Positions 16,364 to 26,094 of a stretch of DNA of 64,000 bases are shown here, piece by piece. The translations under genes and the position numbers were made by a program. The first letter of the stretch is position 1. Each line of letters opens with the position of its first letter. The stretch is from positions 4,154,001 to 4,218,000 of the forward strand of contig NZ_CP015118.1 of the NCBI RefSeq assembly GCF_002116905.1, written 5' to 3'. This DNA comes from Piscinibacter gummiphilus. GTDB taxonomy: Bacteria > Pseudomonadota > Gammaproteobacteria > Burkholderiales > Burkholderiaceae_C. The notes under the pieces were generated by a model. The model did no database searches. It had not been told where the DNA came from and saw only the letters and a list, made by a program, of their open reading frames with translations.

Positions 16364-16901
16364 GCCGGGCCTCGGGCAGGCGGCACCCGTCGTCGTCGCA
16401 ACGCACCGCCTCGCCGTCATCGGGCTCGGCGATCAGCTGGCCGACCCGCGCCCCCACGAGGAGGTCGTCCGCACGCCCGAAGTGATGCAGGCGGATGCGC
16501 CCGCGCTTGTCGAGCAGCACCAGGCTCGGGGTGCCGCGCAGGCCCAGCGCCCGCATCGTCAGCGGCACCGCCCCGCCCTGCGGGTCGGCCTGGTCGATGC
16601 CGATCGGGAACGCCAGCCGGTACTCGTGGATGAAGGCCTGCAGCGCGGCGGCCGGCTGCATCACCTCGTGGTGCTCGAACACCGAATGCAGGCCCACCAC
16701 CGCCAGCTGGTCCGGCGGGAAGGCCTCGTGCATCCGCGTGGCCTGCGGCAGGCCGTGCGCCACGCAGCCGGGGCACAGCATCTGGAACGCATGCAGCGCG
16801 ACGACGCGGCCGCGCAGGTGCTCCAGCGTCAACGGGCCGGGGGTGTTGAACCAGTGCGACACCTGCAGGGGTGGCGCGGGAAGGTCGAGGGTCTTGGACA
16901 T
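16356..16901 (-). CDS. Thioredoxin-fold redoxin (AhpC/TSA-like)
   Basis: 181 residues. N-terminal LRGRVVALHAFQMLCPGCVA has a CPGC redox pair at about 43-46. GTPSLVLLDKRGRIRLHHFG supplies the cis-Pro and beta strands of a TlpA/redoxin fold. No signal peptide is seen, so it is cytoplasmic. A C-terminal CDDDGCRLPEA tail adds two more cysteines, a possible metal or redox appendage. It overlaps the MOSC gene by eight bases; a reducing partner for the molybdenum enzyme is plausible but unproved. Confidence 0.85.
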   Translation of the reverse strand: MSKTLDLPAPPLQVSHWFNTPGPLTLEHLRGRVVALHAFQMLCPGCVAHGLPQATRMHEAFPPDQLAVVGLHSVFEHHEVMQPAAALQAFIHEYRLAFPIGIDQADPQGGAVPLTMRALGLRGTPSLVLLDKRGRIRLHHFGRADDLLVGARVGQLIAEPDDGEAVRCDDDGCRLPEARHV

Positions 16902-17020
16902 GGGGGCTCCATCGGGTTGGACACCAGTCTGTGCCGGATGGCCGCACCGCGGATCCCTCTTCGTCCGGATTTGATGGCGGATCGTCCGGCCATGTTGCCG
17001 TTCATGCGACGGTGTGTTGT

Positions 17021-17034
17021 TTGATGTGGATCAG
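17021..17034 (+). promoter_or_regulatory. FNR/NnrR-like binding site upstream of nnrS
   Basis: TTGATGTGGATCAG matches TTGAT-N4-ATCAA at nine of ten positions. A TAGAGT hexamer at 17056-17061 could be the -10 element; that would place the box centre near -41, the class II activator position. CRP/FNR-type regulators of this sort control nnrS in denitrifiers. The predicted start point lies only a few bases before the ATG at 17071. Confidence 0.65.
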
Positions 17035-17070
17035 CCACCCGACACTGGCCGTCGGTAGAGTGGAACCACC

Positions 17071-18255
17071 ATGATCCCCCTGATGCAGATCGAAGACCCC
17101 GCCCGAGCCTCGCCGGTGCGCCCTCGGTGGTCCGCGTTCCTCGAACTGGGCTTCCGTCCGCTCTACCTCGCGGGCTGCGGCTGGGCCGCCGTCTCGGTGG
17201 CGCTCTGGATCTTCGCGCCGGGCTGGCTGACCGGGCAGCTCGGCGGGGTCGTGTGGCACGCCCACGAGATGCTGTGGGGGTTCATCGCCACCATCGCCGT
17301 GGGGTTCCTGCTCACCGCGGGCACCAACTGGACGGGGATCAACCCGCTCCAGGGCCGCGCACTCGCCGTGCTGACCCTGCTGTGGGCCGTGGCGCGCATC
17401 GGCTTCCTGGCGCCCGGTTCCGCGGCGTTCGGCATCGCCGCGGCCAGCGAGCTGCTGTTCTTCGCCGTGGCCGCCCTCGCACTCGGCCGTGTCATCGTGG
17501 TCAAGCGCAGCCAGCGCAACTACGGCGTGCCGCCGCTGGTGTTCGCGCTGGGCCTGGCCGATGCCCTGTTCCTGTGGGCGGCCTGGTCCGGCGACCACGC
17601 CGTGCTGATGCAGCGCTTCCACACCGGCCTGCTCTGCATGGCGGTCATCACGCTGCTGGTGGCGCGTCGTGTCATCCCGTTCTTCGCATCGCGTGCCGTG
17701 CAGGGCCTGTCGGTCCCGATGCACACGCGCTCGGGCCACTGGCAACTCGGCGCGGGTGTGTTCGCCATCGCCTGTGGACTGGCGGGGTGGCCCATCGCGA
17801 TGGCGGCGGGCCTCGCCGTGGCCGGGATCATCGCGCTGGTGCAACTGGTGGCGTGGAGGCCGTGGGCCGTGCGCCGGGTGCCGCTGCTGTGGATCCTGTA
17901 CGTGGGCTACGCCGCGCTCGGCGCGGGCCTGCTCGTCGCGGCCGCGCATGCGGCGGGCTGGGTGCTGCGCCTCGCCTGGCCCGCGCACGTGGTGGGCGTC
18001 GCCGGCTTCTCGGTGCTGATCATCGGCATGGTGACCCGCACCGCCCTCGGCCACCTGGGCCGCCCGCTGCGCACCGACCGCCTGATGGTCACCTGCTACG
18101 CCCTCGTGATCGCCGCGGCGGCGCTGCGCCTGCTGGCCCTGCTGCCCACGCCGTTCGTGCTCGCCTGCCTGCACGCATCGGCCACGGCCTGGGTGCTGGC
18201 CTTCGTGCTGTACCTGTGGCGATTCTTCCCGATGATGATCCGGCCGAGGCCCTGA
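17071..18255 (+). CDS. nnrS: NnrS family heme- and copper-containing membrane protein
   Basis: 394 residues, about twelve hydrophobic helices. Typical text: FLELGFRPLYLAGCGWA, VWHAHEMLWGFIATIAVGFLLTAGTNWTG, then QRFHTGLLCMAVITLLVARRVIPFF and the C-terminal GMVTRTALGHLGRPL. The histidines are candidate heme ligands. NnrS relieves nitrosative stress and is controlled by NO-responsive FNR/NnrR regulators; a box of that type lies 37 bases upstream. A second in-frame ATG at 17083 is possible. It is followed by a SirB2-like gene after 7 bases. Confidence 0.93.
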   Translation: MIPLMQIEDPARASPVRPRWSAFLELGFRPLYLAGCGWAAVSVALWIFAPGWLTGQLGGVVWHAHEMLWGFIATIAVGFLLTAGTNWTGINPLQGRALAVLTLLWAVARIGFLAPGSAAFGIAAASELLFFAVAALALGRVIVVKRSQRNYGVPPLVFALGLADALFLWAAWSGDHAVLMQRFHTGLLCMAVITLLVARRVIPFFASRAVQGLSVPMHTRSGHWQLGAGVFAIACGLAGWPIAMAAGLAVAGIIALVQLVAWRPWAVRRVPLLWILYVGYAALGAGLLVAAAHAAGWVLRLAWPAHVVGVAGFSVLIIGMVTRTALGHLGRPLRTDRLMVTCYALVIAAAALRLLALLPTPFVLACLHASATAWVLAFVLYLWRFFPMMIRPRP

Positions 18256-18262
18256 CGACCCG

Positions 18263-18670
18263 ATGGCCCTCGCCGAGTTCTATCCCGCGATCAAGGCGAG
18301 CCACGTCGGGCTCGTGATGCTGAGCGGCACGCTGTTCACCGCCCGCGGCCTCGGCGTGCTGCTGGGTGGCGCGTGGCCCCTGGCGCCCCTCGCACGGCGC
18401 GGCAGCCAGGTGATCGACACGGCGCTGCTGGCCGCCGCCCTGCTGCTGCTGGCCACGCTGCACCTGAACCCGTTCACCACACCGTGGCTGGCCACCAAGC
18501 TCGGACTCCTCGTGGCCTACATCGGCTTCGGCACGTTCGCTCTGAAGCGCGCGTCCACGCGCGCCGGCAAGGCCGTGGCCTTCGCCGTAGCGCTGCTGTG
18601 TTTCGGGGCGATGGTGGCCATCGCGCGCACCCACGACCCGCTGGGCTTCCTGCGCTTCCTGGGTGCCTGA
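18263..18670 (+). CDS. SirB2 family membrane protein
   Basis: 135 residues with four hydrophobic helices; YPAIKASHVGLVMLSGTLFTARG and LATKLGLLVAYIGFGTFALK are the SirB2 pattern. The function of SirB2 is unknown; in Burkholderiales it is frequently next to nnrS, as here (7-base gap, same strand), which ties it to nitrogen-oxide or redox stress. The gene ends about 110 bases before the convergent opgD, with a palindromic segment between. Confidence 0.9.
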   Translation: MALAEFYPAIKASHVGLVMLSGTLFTARGLGVLLGGAWPLAPLARRGSQVIDTALLAAALLLLATLHLNPFTTPWLATKLGLLVAYIGFGTFALKRASTRAGKAVAFAVALLCFGAMVAIARTHDPLGFLRFLGA

Positions 18671-18736
18671 ACGAAGGCGAGCACAGCGAAGCCGCACATC
18701 AAGCAACACGCGAGTCCGGGTCTCCCGGACGACCCG

Positions 18737-18765
18737 TGGCGCCCCCTGGGGGGCAGGAGGCGCCA
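18737..18765. terminator. GC-rich palindrome between convergent sirB2 and opgD
   Basis: TGGCGCC at 18737-18743 pairs with GGCGCCA at 18759-18765, with CCCCTGGGG nested inside. Its place between two convergent genes suits a bidirectional terminator. There is no T-run, so intrinsic termination is uncertain; it may be a REP-like element. Confidence 0.4.
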
Positions 18766-18783
18766 GCCGACTGGGGGGCTCCA

Positions 18784-20358
18784 TCAGATCTTCCGGTCCT
18801 TCTCGGCCGGCGGCACGTACTGGTACAGCCACGTCTCGGTCAGCGGCTTCCCGTCGCGCCGCAGGAACATGCGCAGCGTGATCGGGTCGGTCTTCGTGTC
18901 CTCGGGCTTCAAGTCGAACATCGCACGCCAGCCCCGGATGGCCTCCAGCGGCCGGGCCGACGTGATCTCGACCTTGCCGCGGCTCGCGGTGATCACGGCC
19001 TCGATCTTCTCGCCCGGGCCGTAGTTCGCGAGGTCGCCACCGGCGAAGTCCACCGCGAAGCGCCACGAAAAGTACTTGCGCGGCTGGCCCACGATGCCGC
19101 CGATGCCCGTGCGCGTGGCCACGCACTGCGCGAGCGCCGGTTTCGCCGGCGGCAGCGCGCCCCAGTAGAGGCGGTAGCCCACGAGCCACTCCTGCCCCGG
19201 TTCGGGCTTCTTCGCGGGGTTCCAGAACGCCACGATGTTGTCGAAGGTCTCGTCGTTCGTGGGGATCTCGACGAGCTGCACCGACCCCGGCCCCCAGTCC
19301 GACTTGGGCTCGACCCACAGCGACGGGCGGCGGTCGTAGAAGACCCCGTCGTCCTGGTAGTGGTCGAAGTTGCGGTCCCGCTGCACGAGGCCGAAGCCGC
19401 GCGGGTTCTCGTCGCTGTAGGCGTTGAACTGCAGGGTGGGCGGGTTCGTGAGCGGGCGCCACACCCACTCGCCGTTGCCGCGCCACATCTGCAGGCCGTC
19501 GGTGTCGTGGATCTCCGGACGCCAGTCGTTGGCCATGCGGTGGTCGTTCTCGCCGTGCTGGAACATGCTCGTGCACGGCGCCAGGCCCAGCCGTTCGATG
19601 GCCTTGCGCGGGTACAGCGCCGCGTCGATCTCCATCACCTGCGACACGCCCGGCGTGATCGCGAAGCGGTAGGCGCCGGCGATGCTCGGCGAGTCGAGCA
19701 GCGCGTACACCACCACCGTGTTCGAGCCCGGCGCGGGGCGCTCCAGGTAGAACGCGATGAAGTCGGGGAACTCCTCCGGCCGCTCCATGCCGGTGTCGAT
19801 GGCCAGGCCCCGGGCCGACTGTCCGTACTGCCACTCCTCGCCCACCGCGCGGAAGTAGCTCGCTCCGAGGAAGGCCGCGACGTCGCGCACGGGGTCGGTG
19901 TGGAAGTTCAGCCGGAAGCCTGCGAAGCCGAGGTTGGCCGGCAGGGCCTTGGCCTTCAGGCCGCTCTTGGCGTAGTCGAACATCTCGGGGTCGTACGCCA
20001 GCTCCTGCGCGCGGCCGGCGGTCAGGTCGTACATGCGCACCGGTTTCTTGAAGAACAGGCCCAGGTGGAAGAACTTGGCCTTGAAGCGCAGGTCGGGCTC
20101 GGTCCACAGTGCGTGGTCGTCGCGGTAGCGGATGGACTGGTACTGGTCCCAGTCGAGGGCGGACACCGACGGCGGCAGCGTGCCCTCGTGGGTCTTGTAG
20201 GGTGCCGCAGCCAGCGCCTTCGCCTGCCCCTTGAGGCTCGCGAAGTCGAAGGCCTGGGGCGAGCCCAGGGGTTTGAGGGCGGCGAAGGCCTGGGTCCAGT
20301 TCAGGCCGAGGGTGCCGGCGGCGGCCAGCGCTTGGAGGAAGAGGCGTCGGTTCGTCAT
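18784..20358 (-). CDS. opgD: Glucan biosynthesis protein D (periplasmic beta-glucan)
   Basis: 524 residues. It starts MTNRRLFLQALAAAGTLGLN, a Tat-type signal (NRRLF) as known for OpgD/MdoD. The body shows SVSALDWDQYQSIRYRDDHA, LWTEPDLRFKAKFFHLG, the RPEIHDTDGLQMWRGNGEW segment and EWLVGYRLYWG, all typical of the OpgG/OpgD family that shapes osmoregulated periplasmic glucans. It acts in the periplasm after Tat export. It is divergent from the polyol transporter operon with 198 bases between. No opgGH is in the window. Confidence 0.95.
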   Translation of the reverse strand: MTNRRLFLQALAAAGTLGLNWTQAFAALKPLGSPQAFDFASLKGQAKALAAAPYKTHEGTLPPSVSALDWDQYQSIRYRDDHALWTEPDLRFKAKFFHLGLFFKKPVRMYDLTAGRAQELAYDPEMFDYAKSGLKAKALPANLGFAGFRLNFHTDPVRDVAAFLGASYFRAVGEEWQYGQSARGLAIDTGMERPEEFPDFIAFYLERPAPGSNTVVVYALLDSPSIAGAYRFAITPGVSQVMEIDAALYPRKAIERLGLAPCTSMFQHGENDHRMANDWRPEIHDTDGLQMWRGNGEWVWRPLTNPPTLQFNAYSDENPRGFGLVQRDRNFDHYQDDGVFYDRRPSLWVEPKSDWGPGSVQLVEIPTNDETFDNIVAFWNPAKKPEPGQEWLVGYRLYWGALPPAKPALAQCVATRTGIGGIVGQPRKYFSWRFAVDFAGGDLANYGPGEKIEAVITASRGKVEITSARPLEAIRGWRAMFDLKPEDTKTDPITLRMFLRRDGKPLTETWLYQYVPPAEKDRKI

Positions 20359-20509
20359 GGCCGCAAAGTTTGCACAAAGCGGACCAACCCCACGCCGGTC
20401 CGGTGTTGCCGAAAGTCCATACGCTGCCACGCACCCTGGGAAAAACCCCGGTGCTTCGGCGCAAGAAAGTATTCGAGGACCGGTCGTTCGTACCAAATCG
20501 GGCAACTGC

Positions 20510-20519
20510 ATACGCGTAT
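20510..20519. promoter_or_regulatory. Palindrome upstream of the polyol operon
   Basis: ATACGCGTAT is a perfect ten-base palindrome 37 bases before the smoE-like start, and GACCGGTC near 20478 is another. Either could be part of an operator for the AraC-type regulator encoded at the end of the operon, though AraC proteins usually bind direct repeats. The 198-bp divergent gap holds no other obvious feature. Confidence 0.25.
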
Positions 20520-20556
20520 CTTCTGCACGTCGAACAACGAAGAGGAGAACCACGCC

Positions 20557-21867
20557 ATGCCATCCCCCCGCGCCGCCGCCCTCGCAGTCGGGCTGCTCGC
20601 CGCCGCCCCGCTGTCCTTCGCAGCCGACCTCGTCATCGCGACCGTGAACAACGGCCACATGATCGAGATGCAGAAACACACCAAGGAGTTCGAGAAGGCG
20701 AACCCCGACATCAACGTCAAGTGGGTCACCCTGGAGGAAGGTGTGCTGCGCCAGCGCGTCACCACCGACATCGCCACGAAGGGCGGCCAGTTCGACGTGA
20801 TGACCATCGGCCTGTACGAGGCCCCGATCTGGGCGAAGAAGGGGTGGCTGAAGGAGATCGCCACGACCCCCGCCTACGACGTGGACGACCTGCTCCCGTC
20901 GATCCGCAGCGGCCTGTCGAACGGCGGCAAGCTGTACGCCGCGCCGTTCTACGCGGAAAGCTCGATGACGATGTACCGCACGGACCTCGTCAAGGCGAAG
21001 GGCCTGACGATGCCGCCGAACCCGACCTGGGCGCAGATGGCCGACATCGTGTCGAAGATCCACGACCCCGCCAAGGGCGTGTACGGCCTGTGCCTGCGCG
21101 GCAAGCCGGGCTGGGGCGACAACATGGCGCTGCTGACCACGATGGTCAACACGCACGGCGGCCAGTGGTTCGACATGAGCTGGAAGCCGCAGATCGACAC
21201 GAAGCCGTGGCACGACGCCATCAACCTGTACGTCGACCTGATGAAGAAGTACGGCCCGCCCGGCGCGTCGGCCAACAGCTTCAACGAGAACCTCGCGCTG
21301 TTCAACGAGGGCAAGTGCGGCGTGTGGATCGACGCCACCATCGCAGCCTCCTTCGTCAGCGATCCGAAGCAGTCGAAGGTGGCCGACAAGGTCGCGTTCG
21401 TGCAGGCCCCGACCGCCGTCACGCCGAAGGGGGCCAACTGGCTGTGGTCCTGGAACCTCGCCATCCCGGTCTCGTCGAAGAAGCCCGAGGCCGCGCAGAA
21501 GTTCATCGCGTGGGCCACGTCGAAGGACTACGTGAACCTCGTCGCGAAGGAAGCCGGCTGGCACGCGGTGCCCACCGGCACGCGCAAGTCCACCTACGCC
21601 AACCCCGAGTTCCAGAAAGTCGCGAAGTTCGCGGTCGAGGAACAGAAGGCGATGGGAACGGCCAACGCGAACGACAGCACGCTGCCCAAGTCGCCGTACA
21701 CCGGCGTGCAGTACGCGGCCATTCCCGAGTTCCAGGCCATCGGCATCGCGGTGGGCCAGCAGATGAGCGCGGCCCTCTCCGGCAAGGTCACCGTCGACCA
21801 GGCGCTCAAGACGTCGCAGACCGCCGCCGAGCGCGAGATGACCAAGGGCGGCTACTACAAGAAGTGA
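20557..21867 (+). CDS. smoE: Polyol ABC transporter, periplasmic binding protein (SmoE/MtlE-like)
   Basis: 436 residues. Signal peptide ending APLSFAAD, then LVIATVNNGHMIEMQKHTKE, the distinctive opening of sorbitol/mannitol binding proteins. Family I carbohydrate-binding features include FDVMTIGLYEAPIWAKKGWL, LYAAPFYAESSMTMYRTDL and NEGKCGVWIDATIAASFV. A good ribosome site (AGGAG at 20543-20547) fixes the start. It captures a sugar alcohol and hands it to the two permeases encoded just downstream (4-base gap). Ligand (mannitol, sorbitol or arabinitol) is inferred from family and neighbours. Confidence 0.93.
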   Translation: MPSPRAAALAVGLLAAAPLSFAADLVIATVNNGHMIEMQKHTKEFEKANPDINVKWVTLEEGVLRQRVTTDIATKGGQFDVMTIGLYEAPIWAKKGWLKEIATTPAYDVDDLLPSIRSGLSNGGKLYAAPFYAESSMTMYRTDLVKAKGLTMPPNPTWAQMADIVSKIHDPAKGVYGLCLRGKPGWGDNMALLTTMVNTHGGQWFDMSWKPQIDTKPWHDAINLYVDLMKKYGPPGASANSFNENLALFNEGKCGVWIDATIAASFVSDPKQSKVADKVAFVQAPTAVTPKGANWLWSWNLAIPVSSKKPEAAQKFIAWATSKDYVNLVAKEAGWHAVPTGTRKSTYANPEFQKVAKFAVEEQKAMGTANANDSTLPKSPYTGVQYAAIPEFQAIGIAVGQQMSAALSGKVTVDQALKTSQTAAEREMTKGGYYKK

Positions 21868-21871
21868 CGCG

Positions 21872-22807
21872 ATGACCACCGCCACGCACCCCGTCATCCC
21901 GGCGAAGGCCGGGACCCACGGCCACGCGGCGGGCCAGGCGCCCCGCGCGCCGAGCCGCCGCCTGCCCCGCCTGCTGATGGCCCCGGCGGTGGTCACCCTC
22001 TTCCTGTGGATGATCGTCCCGCTCGTGATGACGATCTGGTTCTCGCTGATCCGCTACAACCTCATGCAACCCGGCGAACACGGGTTCATGGGCCTCGAGA
22101 ACTACCACTACTTCATGACCGACCCGGACTTCTGGCCGTCGGTGCGCCACACGCTGATGCTGTTCGCCTCGGTGATCGCGATCACCGTGGTGCTCGGGGT
22201 GGGCCTCGCGCTGCTCGTCAACGAGCCCTTCCCGGGCCGCGGGATCGTGCGCGTGCTGCTGATCTCGCCCTTCTTCGTGATGCCCACGGTCAACGCGCTG
22301 CTGTGGAAGCACATGATGATGAACCCGATCTACGGCGTGCTGGCCCACGTGTGGCACTTCTTCGGCGCCACGCCCATCGACTGGATGACGGACCTGCCGC
22401 TGTTCTCGGTGATCCTGATGCTGTCGTGGCAGTGGCTGCCGTTCGCGTGCCTGATCTTCATCACGTCGCTGCAGTCGCTGGACCGCGAGCAGATGGAGGC
22501 CGCGCGCATGGACGGGGCCAATCGCCTGCACCAGTTCTGGTACCTCGTGCTGCCGCACCTCGGCCGGTCCATCGCCGTCGTCGTGATGATCGAGATGATC
22601 TTCCTGATGAGCGTGTTCGCCGAGATCTACACCACCACCTCGGGCGGCCCCGGCAACGAAAGCACGAACCTCGCGTTCCTGATCTACAAGCAGGCGCTGA
22701 TGAATTTCGACGTGGGCGTGGCCTCGGCCGGCGCGCTGCTGGCCGTCGTGCTCGCCAACATCGCCGCCGTGTTCCTGATCCGCCTCGTCGGCAAGAACCT
22801 CGACTGA
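21872..22807 (+). CDS. smoF: Polyol ABC transporter permease (SmoF/MtlF-like)
   Basis: 311 residues, six membrane helices. The EAA loop is visible near residue 209 (EQMEAARMDGANRLHQFWYL). Core permease homology starts around residue 30 (RRLPRLLMAPAVVTLFLWMI). The preceding residues include HPVIPAKAGTHG, which is the translation of the intergenic repeat family A (21892-21921) and not permease sequence. Either the repeat has been added to the N-terminus, or translation begins later; the spacing after the binding-protein gene (4 bases) favours use of this start. It forms the channel with the next permease. Confidence 0.92.
   Translation: MTTATHPVIPAKAGTHGHAAGQAPRAPSRRLPRLLMAPAVVTLFLWMIVPLVMTIWFSLIRYNLMQPGEHGFMGLENYHYFMTDPDFWPSVRHTLMLFASVIAITVVLGVGLALLVNEPFPGRGIVRVLLISPFFVMPTVNALLWKHMMMNPIYGVLAHVWHFFGATPIDWMTDLPLFSVILMLSWQWLPFACLIFITSLQSLDREQMEAARMDGANRLHQFWYLVLPHLGRSIAVVVMIEMIFLMSVFAEIYTTTSGGPGNESTNLAFLIYKQALMNFDVGVASAGALLAVVLANIAAVFLIRLVGKNLD
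21892..21921. repeat. Repeat family A copy inside the permease N-terminus
   Basis: The segment begins CGTCATCCCGGCGAAGGCC and continues GGGACCCACGG, the same unit as at 40550-40619 and 43386-43465. Here only one arm is present and it is read in frame as VIPAKAGTH near the start of the permease gene. Confidence 0.85.
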
Positions 22808-22817
22808 AGGGCCCGCC

Positions 22818-23636
22818 ATGAAACAACCGCCCTTCCCCTGGATCCGCATGCTGTCGGCATGGGGTGTCGCGCTGCTGCTGTTCTTCCCGCTGTTCTGGCT
22901 CGGGCTCACCGCGTTCAAGACCGAGATGCAGGCCATCGCGGTGCCGCCGCAGCTGTTCTTCACGCCCACGCTCGACACGTTCGCCGAGGTCAACGAGCGC
23001 AGCGACTACCTGCTGCACGCGAAGAACTCGGTCATCTCGAGCGTCGCGTCCACGATCCTCGGCCTGCTGATCGCGGCCCCCGCCGCCTACGCGATGGCGT
23101 TCTTCCGCACGAAGCGCACCCGCGACATCCTGATGTGGATGCTGTCGACCAAGATGATGCCGGCCGTGGGCGCGCTGGTCCCCGTGTACGTGATGGCGCA
23201 GACCTCGGGCCTGCTCGACTCGCTGTGGAGCCTCGTCATCGTCTTCACGCTGTCGAACCTGCCGATCATGGTGTGGATGCTCTACAGCGCGTTCCGCGAG
23301 GTGCCCAACGACATCCTCGAAGCGGTCCGGCTCGACGGCGCCTCGGTGTGGACCGAGTTCCGCCACGTGATCCTCCCGCTCACGAAGGGCGGCATCGCGA
23401 GCACCGGCCTGCTGTGCCTCGTGCTCGCGTGGAACGAGGCCTTCTGGTCGCTCAACCTCACGTCGGCCAACGCCGCCACGCTCGCCGGGCTGATCGCGTC
23501 GTACTCGAGCCCCGAGGGCCTGTTCTGGGCGAAGTTGTCGGCGGCGTCGCTGCTGGCCATCGCTCCCATCATCGTCTTCGGCTGGTTCAGCCAGAAGCAG
23601 CTCGTGCAAGGGCTCACCTTCGGGGCCGTCAAATGA
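22818..23636 (+). CDS. smoG: Polyol ABC transporter permease (SmoG/MtlG-like)
   Basis: 272 residues, six helices, including MLSAWGVALLLFFPLFWLG at the start. The EAA loop is VPNDILEAVRLDGASVWTEF with the conserved Gly. STKMMPAVGALVPVYVMAQ and FGWFSQKQLVQGLTFGAVK are characteristic of MalG-type subunits of polyol systems. It pairs with the preceding permease to form the membrane channel and contacts the ATPase through the EAA loop. Spacing to the neighbours is 10 and 14 bases. Confidence 0.94.
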   Translation: MKQPPFPWIRMLSAWGVALLLFFPLFWLGLTAFKTEMQAIAVPPQLFFTPTLDTFAEVNERSDYLLHAKNSVISSVASTILGLLIAAPAAYAMAFFRTKRTRDILMWMLSTKMMPAVGALVPVYVMAQTSGLLDSLWSLVIVFTLSNLPIMVWMLYSAFREVPNDILEAVRLDGASVWTEFRHVILPLTKGGIASTGLLCLVLAWNEAFWSLNLTSANAATLAGLIASYSSPEGLFWAKLSAASLLAIAPIIVFGWFSQKQLVQGLTFGAVK

Positions 23637-23650
23637 GAGGAATCCCACCC

Positions 23651-24694
<1,044 letters not shown>

Positions 24695-24696
24695 TC

Positions 24697-26091
24697 ATGA
24701 GCATCGAACCGAACGTCATCCTGCACCTCGGCCTCGGGTCGTTCCACCGCGCCCACCAGGCGGTGTACCTCCAGCGCCTGATCGACGGCGGCCACGCGGG
24801 CTGGGTGCTCAAGGGCGGCAACCTGCGTGCCGACATGGCCGACACCATCGCGGCCCTGCAGGCCCAAGGCGGGGCCTACACGCTCGAGACGGTGACGCCC
24901 GCCGGCGAGCGCCGCTACGAGCGCATCACCGCGATCCGCGAGGTGATCCCGTTCGACCCGTGGCTCACCGGCCTCGTGGGCGCGGGCGCCGACCCGGCCA
25001 CGCGCATCATCTCGTTCACGGTGACCGAGGCCGGCTACTACCTCGACGAACACGACCGCCTCGACACCCGCTACCCCGACCTCGCCTCGGACCTGAGCGG
25101 CGCCACCTGCACCACGCTCTACGGCGCCCTCGCCGCGATCCTGGAGGCCCGGCGCGTGCAGGACGCGGGGCCGGTCACGCTGCTCAACTGCGACAACCTG
25201 CGCCACAACGGCGAACGGTTCCAGGCCGGTTTCCACGACTTCCTGGACCACCGCGGCGAGGACGAACTGCTCGCCTGGGTCAAGGCCAACACCACCTGCC
25301 CGAGCAGCATGGTGGACCGCATCACGCCCCGGCCCTCGCCCGAGGTGGCCGAACGCGTGAAGGCCGCCACCGGCGTCACGGACGGCGCGGCGCTGATGGC
25401 CGAGTCGTTCATCCAGTGGGTCATCGAGGACCGGTTCGCCGCGGGGCGGCCGGCATGGGAGACGGTCGGCGTCGAGATGGTCGGCACCGTGGTGCCTCAC
25501 GAGGAGGCGAAGATCCGCATCCTCAACGCGAGCCACAGCTGCTTCGCGTGGGCCGGCACGCTCGTCGGCACGCGTTTCATCCACGAGGGGGTCGCGTTGC
25601 CCGCCATCCGTGCGATGGCCCATGCCTACGTGACCGACGACGTGATCCCGTCGCTCGTGCTGCGTCAGAACCCGTACCCGGTGGACCTCACCGCGTACCG
25701 CGACGTGGTGTTCGAACGTTTCGGCAACCCGCAGCTGCGCGACACCAACCAGCGCGTCGCGATGGACGGCTTCGCGAAGATCCCCGGTTTCATCGTGCCC
25801 ACGCTGCGCGACCGCCTCGAACACGGCGCGTCCATCGCCAGCACCGCGATGCTGCCCGCGCTGTTCTTCGAGTTCCTGGCCCGCTGGCACCGGGGCGAGG
25901 TGCCCTTCACGTACGAGGACCAGGGCATGGACCCGGCCACCGCCCACGCGTTCTTCACGTCCGCCGACCCGCTGGGAGCCTTCGCCCGCGACCCGGTGCT
26001 GTGGGGACCGCTCACCGGCGACCCGCGCATCGAGGCGGCCCTCCGGGAAGCCCATCCCCGCGTGTTGTCCTTCATTCGCGGTAACGTATAG
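24697..26091 (+). CDS. Polyol dehydrogenase of the mannitol dehydrogenase family, possibly D-arabinitol 4-dehydrogenase
   Basis: 464 residues. N-terminal Rossmann part opens VILHLGLGSFHRAHQAVYLQ; middle segment TVTEAGYYLD; catalytic motif KxxxxNxxH is visible as KIRILNASH near residue 272, where the Lys is the general base. These long-chain, metal-independent enzymes oxidise mannitol, arabinitol, sorbitol or tagaturonate with NAD. The length is nearer D-arabinitol dehydrogenases (about 455) than mannitol 2-dehydrogenases (about 490). It lies two bases after the transporter ATPase, so the imported polyol is its likely substrate. Confidence 0.92.
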   Translation: MSIEPNVILHLGLGSFHRAHQAVYLQRLIDGGHAGWVLKGGNLRADMADTIAALQAQGGAYTLETVTPAGERRYERITAIREVIPFDPWLTGLVGAGADPATRIISFTVTEAGYYLDEHDRLDTRYPDLASDLSGATCTTLYGALAAILEARRVQDAGPVTLLNCDNLRHNGERFQAGFHDFLDHRGEDELLAWVKANTTCPSSMVDRITPRPSPEVAERVKAATGVTDGAALMAESFIQWVIEDRFAAGRPAWETVGVEMVGTVVPHEEAKIRILNASHSCFAWAGTLVGTRFIHEGVALPAIRAMAHAYVTDDVIPSLVLRQNPYPVDLTAYRDVVFERFGNPQLRDTNQRVAMDGFAKIPGFIVPTLRDRLEHGASIASTAMLPALFFEFLARWHRGEVPFTYEDQGMDPATAHAFFTSADPLGAFARDPVLWGPLTGDPRIEAALREAHPRVLSFIRGNV

Positions 26092-26094
26092 GCC

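Noticed and set aside
18784..21996. A 1070-codon minus-strand frame joining opgD to sequence under the polyol binding protein
   Set aside because: Only the part from 20358 down is OpgD, with a Tat signal at its start; the rest is antisense to the binding-protein and permease genes.
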